Assembly: GCF_003074055.1 (NCBI RefSeq)
Contig: NZ_CP029043.1
Span: 2,658,501 to 2,722,500, forward strand
Length of the DNA stretch: 64,000 nt
DNA from: Streptomyces nigra
Lineage (GTDB): Bacteria; Actinomycetota; Actinomycetes; Streptomycetales; Streptomycetaceae
Direction: 5' to 3'
Positions 59,376 to 64,000 of the stretch are shown here, in pieces; within the stretch, counting starts at the first letter, position 1; each line of letters opens with the position of its first letter. The notes under the pieces were generated by a model that was given only the letters and a program-made list of their open reading frames with translations, was not told the DNA's origin and searched no databases. A program made the position numbers and the translations under genes.

Positions 59376-61376
59376 ATGACGTCGACGCCGACGGGCGCCC
59401 GGCGGGACTTCGACCCGTCACAAACGACCCAGTTGAGGGTGCCAACGCACCGGACCGGGGCCTTTCGCCGGATAAAGAAGACGCTGCCGAAGTACGACTA
59501 CGAGCACTACAGCCGGCTGGCCGGTCCCCTCACCCAGCCCGACCCGAACAAGCCGTACCGGGTCCAGTACCGCTCGTTGATCTCGCAGGAGCCGCACCGC
59601 ATCCGGGTCGCCCTGATGCTGGCCGCGGCCCCGGTGCTCTCGCTGGTCCTGCTCTTCTGGCTGCTGCAGCCCGAGCACTGGACCGAGCGGGACTACCCCG
59701 CCTTCGACTGGCTGCCGGCGCTCGACATCGTCATGCTCGTCTCGATCGGCCTGATCGAGTTCTTCCGCTGCATGAACGTCCTCTCCAACGCGCACGCCAC
59801 GCTGGTCGCCCGCGACCCGATCCCGGTGGTGCCGGAGACCGGGACGAGAGTCGCCTTCCTCACCTCCTTCGTGCCCGGCAAGGAGCCGCTGGAGATGGTG
59901 ACCAAGACCCTGGAGGCGGCCGTCAAGCTGCGCCACCGGGGTCTCATGCACGTCTGGCTGCTCGACGAGGGTGACGACCCCGAGGTCAAGGAGGTGTGCG
60001 CCCGCCTCGGTGTGCGCCACTTCTCCCGCAAGGGCATCGCCAAGTGGAACCAGGCCAAGGGCCCGCACCGCGCCAAGACCAAGCACGGCAACTACAACGC
60101 CTGGCTCGACGCCCACGGCGACGACTACGACTTCTTCGCGTCCGTCGACACCGACCACGTGCCCCTGCCCAACTACCTGGAGCGGATGCTCGGCTTCTTC
60201 CGCGACCCGGACGTCGGCTTCGTCATCGGCCCGCAGGTCTACGGCAACTACGACAACTTCGTCACCAAGGCCGCCGAGTCCCAGCAGTTCCTCTTCCACG
60301 CCCTCATCCAGCGCGCGGGCAACAAGTACGGCTCGCCGATGTTCGTGGGTACGTCGAACGCCGTACGCATCAAGGCGCTGAAGCAGATCGGCGGTCTGTA
60401 CGACTCGATCACCGAGGACATGGCGACCGGCTTCGAGATCCACCGCCACAAGAACCCGGCCACGGGCCGCAAGTGGCGCTCGGTCTACACCCCGGACGTA
60501 CTCGCCGTCGGTGAGGGCCCGAGCGCCTGGACGGACTTCTTCACCCAGCAGATGCGCTGGTCGCGAGGGACGTACGAGACGATCCTCAAGCAGTACTGGA
60601 AGGGCTGGTACTCGCTGCCGCCGAGCAAGCTCTTCAACTACACGATGATGATCATCTTCTACCCGATGTCGGCCCTCAACTGGATCCTGGCCGCGCTGAG
60701 CTGCGCGCTGTTCCTGGGTCTTGGCGCCTCGGGTGTGAACATCGACCCCACGATCTGGCTGATGCTGTACGGCAACGCCTCGGCCCTCCAGATCGGCCTG
60801 TACGTCTGGAACCGCCGCCACAACGTCTCGCCGCACGAGCCGGAGGGCTCCGGCGGTGTGGCCGGCATGGTGATGTCCGCGCTGTCGGCTCCGCTGTACG
60901 CCAAGGCCCTGATCGACTCGATGCTGCGGAAGAAGAGCAAGTTCGTGGTCACGCCCAAGGGCGACTCCGCGAGCCCCGACCGCTGGTTCGGCACCTTCCG
61001 GTACCACTGGTACTTCATCGCGATCTTCGGCGCCTCGATCACGGCGGGATTCGTCTACGGACACTCCCACCCGGCGATGATCATCTGGGCGACGTTCGCC
61101 ATGCTGATCACCGCGACGCCGATCTTCGCCTGGCGCTACATGCTGCGGCAGGAGAAGAAGAAGCCCGCCGCGCACGCTGCCCCGCCCGGCGGACAGCAGG
61201 ACGCGGCACCGGCGGCCGGCCCGGCGGTCCCGTACCAGCCGCAGCCGCTGCCGGCGCACGCCACGCCGCACGCGCCCCACGGCCAGCAGAAACCGACGTG
61301 GGCCGCGTCGGGCAGTGGTGGTAACGACCAGACGATGCAGATCGCCCTTGGTGGACTTGGGGGACGTAAGGAATGA
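59376..61376 (+). CDS. cslA: cellulose synthase-like glycosyltransferase CslA
   Basis: CslA makes a beta-glucan at hyphal tips, needed for aerial growth and tip stability. The 666-residue GT2 enzyme has membrane helices near residues 76-98 (VALMLAAAPVLSLVLLFWLL) and 110-130, and four to five more after residue 420. The GT2 site is visible: WLLDEGDDPEV, D-x-D in FASVDTDHVPLPNYL, TED in DSITEDMATGFEI and the Q-x-x-R-W motif in QQMRWSRGTYE. The C-terminal 80 residues are Pro/Gln/His-rich. It overlaps glxA by ATGA. Neither BcsB nor a PilZ domain is present, as expected for this family. Confidence 0.95.
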   Translation: MTSTPTGARRDFDPSQTTQLRVPTHRTGAFRRIKKTLPKYDYEHYSRLAGPLTQPDPNKPYRVQYRSLISQEPHRIRVALMLAAAPVLSLVLLFWLLQPEHWTERDYPAFDWLPALDIVMLVSIGLIEFFRCMNVLSNAHATLVARDPIPVVPETGTRVAFLTSFVPGKEPLEMVTKTLEAAVKLRHRGLMHVWLLDEGDDPEVKEVCARLGVRHFSRKGIAKWNQAKGPHRAKTKHGNYNAWLDAHGDDYDFFASVDTDHVPLPNYLERMLGFFRDPDVGFVIGPQVYGNYDNFVTKAAESQQFLFHALIQRAGNKYGSPMFVGTSNAVRIKALKQIGGLYDSITEDMATGFEIHRHKNPATGRKWRSVYTPDVLAVGEGPSAWTDFFTQQMRWSRGTYETILKQYWKGWYSLPPSKLFNYTMMIIFYPMSALNWILAALSCALFLGLGASGVNIDPTIWLMLYGNASALQIGLYVWNRRHNVSPHEPEGSGGVAGMVMSALSAPLYAKALIDSMLRKKSKFVVTPKGDSASPDRWFGTFRYHWYFIAIFGASITAGFVYGHSHPAMIIWATFAMLITATPIFAWRYMLRQEKKKPAAHAAPPGGQQDAAPAAGPAVPYQPQPLPAHATPHAPHGQQKPTWAASGSGGNDQTMQIALGGLGGRKE

Positions 61377-63310
61377 ACGACCGTGCAGGCCGCCGCCGCG
61401 CCCGTCGACTCGCGATAGGCACGGCGGTGGTGCTCGCGCTGGCCGGAATGAACGGGCCGTGGCTCTATCGCGTCGGTACCGAGAAATACCACCAGTACCA
61501 GATCAACAGACCCGAATATAAGGCCGAGAACGGCAAGTGGGAGATCGTCGAATTTCCCGAGGAGTACCGCCAGAACACCATCCACGCGGCGCTCCTGCAC
61601 ACCGGCAAGGTGCTGCTCATCGCCGGCTCGGGCAACAACCAGGACAACTTCGACGCGAAGCAGTACGACACCCGGATCTGGGACCCGGTCAAGGGCACCA
61701 TCAAGAAGGTGCCGACGCCGAACGACCTGTTCTGCACCGGCCACACGCAGCTCGCGAACGGCAATCTGCTGATCGCGGGCGGCACCAAGCGGTACGAGAA
61801 GCTCAAGGGTGACGTCACCAAGGCCGGCGGCCTGATGATCGTCCACAACGAGAACCCGGACAAGCCCATCACGCTGCCCGCGGGCACCAAGTTCACCGGC
61901 AAGGCGAACGGCAAGACGTTCGTCTCCAAGGACCCGGTGCTGGTGCCGCGCGCCAAGAAGGTGTTCGACAAGGCGACCGGCGAGTTCCTGCGCAACGACC
62001 CCGGTCTCGGCCGGATCTACGTCGAGGCGCAGAAGTCCGGCGCCAAGTACGAGACGGGCACGCAGGACAACTACCGCATCCAGGGCCTGTCGGGCGCGGA
62101 CGCGCGCAACACGTACGGCATCGCGCAGAAGCTCGCCCTCGACAAGAAGGACTTCCAGGGCATCCGGGACGCCTACGAGTTCGACCCGGTCGCCGAGAAG
62201 TACATCAAGGTCGACCCGATGCACGAGGCCCGCTGGTACCCGACGCTCACCACCCTGAGCGACGGCAAGATCCTCAGCGTCTCCGGCCTCGACGACATCG
62301 GGCAGCTGGTGCCGGGCAAGAACGAGGTGTACGACCCGAAGACCAAGAAGTGGACGTACCTCGACAAGCTCCGGCAGTTCCCGACGTACCCGGCGCTCTT
62401 CCCGATGTTGAACGGCAAGATCTTCTACTCGGGGTCGAACGCCGGTTACGGTCCCGACGACGTGGGCCGTGACCCGGGCATCTGGGACGTGGAGACCAAC
62501 AAGTTCACCAAGCTGCCCGGCCTGAGCGACGCCAAGCTGATGGAGACGTCCGGCACGGTGCTGCTGCCGCCGGCGCAGGACGAGAAGTACATGGTGGTCG
62601 GCGGCGGTGGCGTCGGCGAGTCCAAGGAGTCCAGCGAGAAGACCCGGCTGATCGACCTGAAGGACGACAGCCCGCGGTTCGTGGACGGGCCGTCGCTGGA
62701 GAAGGGCACGCGCTATCCGCAGACCTCGGTGCTGCCGGACGACTCCGTGCTGGTGTCGGGCGGTTCGGAGGACTACCGGGGCCGCGGCGACTCCGACATC
62801 CTCCAGGCGCATCTGTACCGGCCGGGCGCGAACGAGCTCGACCGGGTCGCCGATCCGCTGGTGGGCCGCAACTACCACTCGGGCTCGATCCTGCTGCCCG
62901 ACGGCCGCGTGATGTTCTTCGGCTCCGACTCGCTCTACGCGGACAAGGCCAACACCAAGCCGGGCAAGTTCGAGCAGCGCATCGAGATCTACACGCCGCC
63001 GTATCTGTACCGGGACGCGCAGCCGACGCTTTCGGGCGGCCCGCAGACCATCAAGCGCGGTGGGAAGGGCACCTTCACCTCGCAGCACGCGGCGGCCGTG
63101 AAGAACGTACGGCTGATCCGGCCGAGCGCGTCCACGCACGTCACGGACGTCGATCAGCGGTCGGTGAAGCTGGACTTCCAGGCGTCGGGCGACAAGCTCA
63201 CGGTGACCGTGCCGACGAACCGCAATCTGGTGCCGTCGGGCTGGTACATGCTGTTCGTGACGGACGACCAGGGCACGCCGTCCAAGGCGCAGTGGGTCCG
63301 GGTGCCGTAG
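61373..63310 (+). CDS. glxA: copper radical oxidase GlxA (galactose oxidase-like)
   Basis: GlxA is a copper radical oxidase that works with CslA on the tip glucan. The 645-residue protein has a basic N-terminus and one membrane anchor (LAIGTAVVLALAGMNGPWLY), Kelch-like propeller repeats and a C-terminal beta domain. Cys121 in DLFCTGHTQL is the residue that forms the Tyr-Cys thioether cofactor in GlxA. Copper-site motifs are WYPTLTTLSDGKILSVSGLDD, VGRNYHSGSILLPDGRVMFFGSD (His and Tyr) and SQHAAAVKNVRLIRPSASTHVTDVDQR. It starts at the ATG overlapping cslA, so the two are co-translated. Confidence 0.96.
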   Translation: MNDRAGRRRARRLAIGTAVVLALAGMNGPWLYRVGTEKYHQYQINRPEYKAENGKWEIVEFPEEYRQNTIHAALLHTGKVLLIAGSGNNQDNFDAKQYDTRIWDPVKGTIKKVPTPNDLFCTGHTQLANGNLLIAGGTKRYEKLKGDVTKAGGLMIVHNENPDKPITLPAGTKFTGKANGKTFVSKDPVLVPRAKKVFDKATGEFLRNDPGLGRIYVEAQKSGAKYETGTQDNYRIQGLSGADARNTYGIAQKLALDKKDFQGIRDAYEFDPVAEKYIKVDPMHEARWYPTLTTLSDGKILSVSGLDDIGQLVPGKNEVYDPKTKKWTYLDKLRQFPTYPALFPMLNGKIFYSGSNAGYGPDDVGRDPGIWDVETNKFTKLPGLSDAKLMETSGTVLLPPAQDEKYMVVGGGGVGESKESSEKTRLIDLKDDSPRFVDGPSLEKGTRYPQTSVLPDDSVLVSGGSEDYRGRGDSDILQAHLYRPGANELDRVADPLVGRNYHSGSILLPDGRVMFFGSDSLYADKANTKPGKFEQRIEIYTPPYLYRDAQPTLSGGPQTIKRGGKGTFTSQHAAAVKNVRLIRPSASTHVTDVDQRSVKLDFQASGDKLTVTVPTNRNLVPSGWYMLFVTDDQGTPSKAQWVRVP

Positions 63311-63330
63311 CGCCCCCGTGGCCGCGCGGA

Positions 63331-63368
63331 CGACGGCCCCGCATCTCCGAGGAGGTGCGGGGCCGTCG
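63331..63368. terminator. terminator between glxA and the GH6 gene
   Basis: A stem of about 17 bp (63331-63347 with 63352-63368, one G-U) closes a 4-nt loop, 20 nt after glxA and 11 nt before the convergent GH6 stop. Confidence 0.88.
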
Positions 63369-63379
63369 CCTTCAGCGGG

Positions 63380-64000
63380 TCACTTGCTGGCCTTGGCCAG
63401 CGTGAGCGCGTACTTCGCCCACCACTCGCCGGCCTTCGGTCCGCCCTTGCACTCGCCGTCCGACTCCCCGGGCCGCTTGACCCAGACGAAGGCGTCGACC
63501 AGCGGGTCCGGCGTCTTCGTCGTCGGGGCCTCGCCGAGCGCGCGGCCCGGCGGGTTGCACCAGCGCTCGTTCGGATCACCGCCCGTGTAGGGGCCGTTGC
63601 CGTTGCGGCTGGTGTCCACGACGAACGGCTTGTCGCCCACGCGTGCGGAGAGCTCCTTGCCGTACGCGATGGAGTCCTTGGTCGTGTAGAAGTTCGAGAC
63701 GTTCACCGCGAAGCCGTCGGCCTGGTCGATGCCCGCCCACTTCAGCGGCTCGAAGATCTGGTCCGGGTGCCCCCAGCCGGCGTTGCCGGCGTCCAGGTAG
63801 ACCTTCGTGTTCTTCAGGGACTTCAGCTTGGCGATGGCGCCCTTGAGCAGGTCGTAGCGCTCCTCGTGGAACTCGTCCGGGGTGCAGCCGTCCACCAGGT
63901 GCAGCACGGCGTCCGGCTCCAGTACGACCGTGGCGCCCCGGTCGCCGATGCCCTTGGCGACCCCGTCGATCCACTCCCGGTAGGTGTCGCCGTCGGCGGC
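63380..64000 (-). CDS. secreted GH6 glucanase, 3' part (partial)
   Basis: The window ends within this gene; the frame is open to base 64000, giving 206 C-terminal residues. GH6 features are visible: VVLEPDAVLHLVDGCTPDEFHEERYDLLKGAIAKL, where the E-P-D Asp is a conserved acidic residue of the family, VYLDAGNAGWGHPDQIF, FAVNVSNFYTTKDSIAYGKELSARVGDKPFVVDTSRNGNGP, and CNPPGRALGEAPTT, with KRPGESDGECKGGPKAGEWW near the end. It is a beta-1,4-glucanase (endoglucanase or cellobiohydrolase type). Its convergent position beside cslA-glxA matches the Streptomyces order, where such an enzyme trims or releases the CslA glucan. Confidence 0.93.
   Translation of the reverse strand, partial: AADGDTYREWIDGVAKGIGDRGATVVLEPDAVLHLVDGCTPDEFHEERYDLLKGAIAKLKSLKNTKVYLDAGNAGWGHPDQIFEPLKWAGIDQADGFAVNVSNFYTTKDSIAYGKELSARVGDKPFVVDTSRNGNGPYTGGDPNERWCNPPGRALGEAPTTKTPDPLVDAFVWVKRPGESDGECKGGPKAGEWWAKYALTLAKASK

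Noticed and set aside
1..64000. CRISPR arrays, insertion sequences, prophage or large biosynthetic modules
   Set aside because: No regularly spaced repeats, transposase or phage genes, and no PKS/NRPS modules; the only metabolite cluster is desABCD.

Overview
This is a 64 kb stretch of a very GC-rich actinobacterial chromosome, almost certainly Streptomyces. Pointers are strong third-position G/C bias, GTG and TTG starts, AGGAGG-type ribosome sites, rare TTA codons, an AdpA gene carrying a TTA codon, and iron boxes of the actinobacterial DmdR/IdeR type. The gene order agrees, as far as I remember it, with S. coelicolor around SCO2779-SCO2838, so this is conserved core chromosome. I see no insertion sequence, prophage, CRISPR array, rRNA gene or origin.

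Layout. (1) 1-7.6 kb: the 3' end of an acyl-CoA dehydrogenase, then the desferrioxamine block: siderophore-binding lipoprotein desE, a siderophore-interacting flavoprotein, and the overlapping operon desABCD, with iron boxes before desE and desA. (2) 7.6-16.2 kb: a secreted GH20 hexosaminidase with a DasR-type site and a TTA codon, small conserved genes, glmS, a universal stress protein, adpA, oligoribonuclease and tRNA-His. (3) 16.2-24.2 kb: the cello-oligosaccharide system cebR / cebEFG / bglC with two CebR-type operators, then a secreted CBM2-GH18 chitinase. (4) 24.2-33.7 kb: a two-component pair and mostly secreted or hypothetical genes, including an alpha/beta-hydrolase, lipoprotein and WXG-like cassette, a spermidine-synthase-like protein, an HTH-TPR regulator and a phosphatase. 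(5) 33.9-38.9 kb: a PAP2-type membrane protein followed by a tightly overlapping three-gene operon encoding a Cas4/AddB-like Fe-S nuclease, a 535-residue protein of unknown family and a small SF1 helicase. This split Dna2-like set is the best candidate for an undescribed system. A duplicated copy of the helicase 3' end lies just downstream. (6) 39.4-44.3 kb: small genes, a first tRNA-Lys, an M6-like protease and a PAS-GGDEF-EAL protein (cdgA-like). (7) 44.3-54.3 kb: a catabolic island with two Asp/Glu-racemase-like enzymes, a flavin monooxygenase, a D-2-hydroxyacid dehydrogenase, an amidase, a DUF3830 protein, a complete polar amino acid ABC transporter usually labelled EhuBCDA, and an IclR regulator. 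(8) 54.4-64 kb: two more identical tRNA-Lys genes, the chitin-active lytic monooxygenase chb3, an SPFH protein, an NlpC/P60 peptidoglycan hydrolase, cslA-glxA (hyphal-tip glucan and its copper radical oxidase) and the 3' end of a GH6 glucanase.

Common threads. Several units deal with polysaccharides (GH20, GH18, chb3, ceb-bglC, cslA-glxA-GH6), and several link to development (adpA, bldA-type TTA codons in three genes, cdgA, cslA-glxA). All coordinates and motifs were read by eye. Family names rest on motif recognition, and no database search was run.
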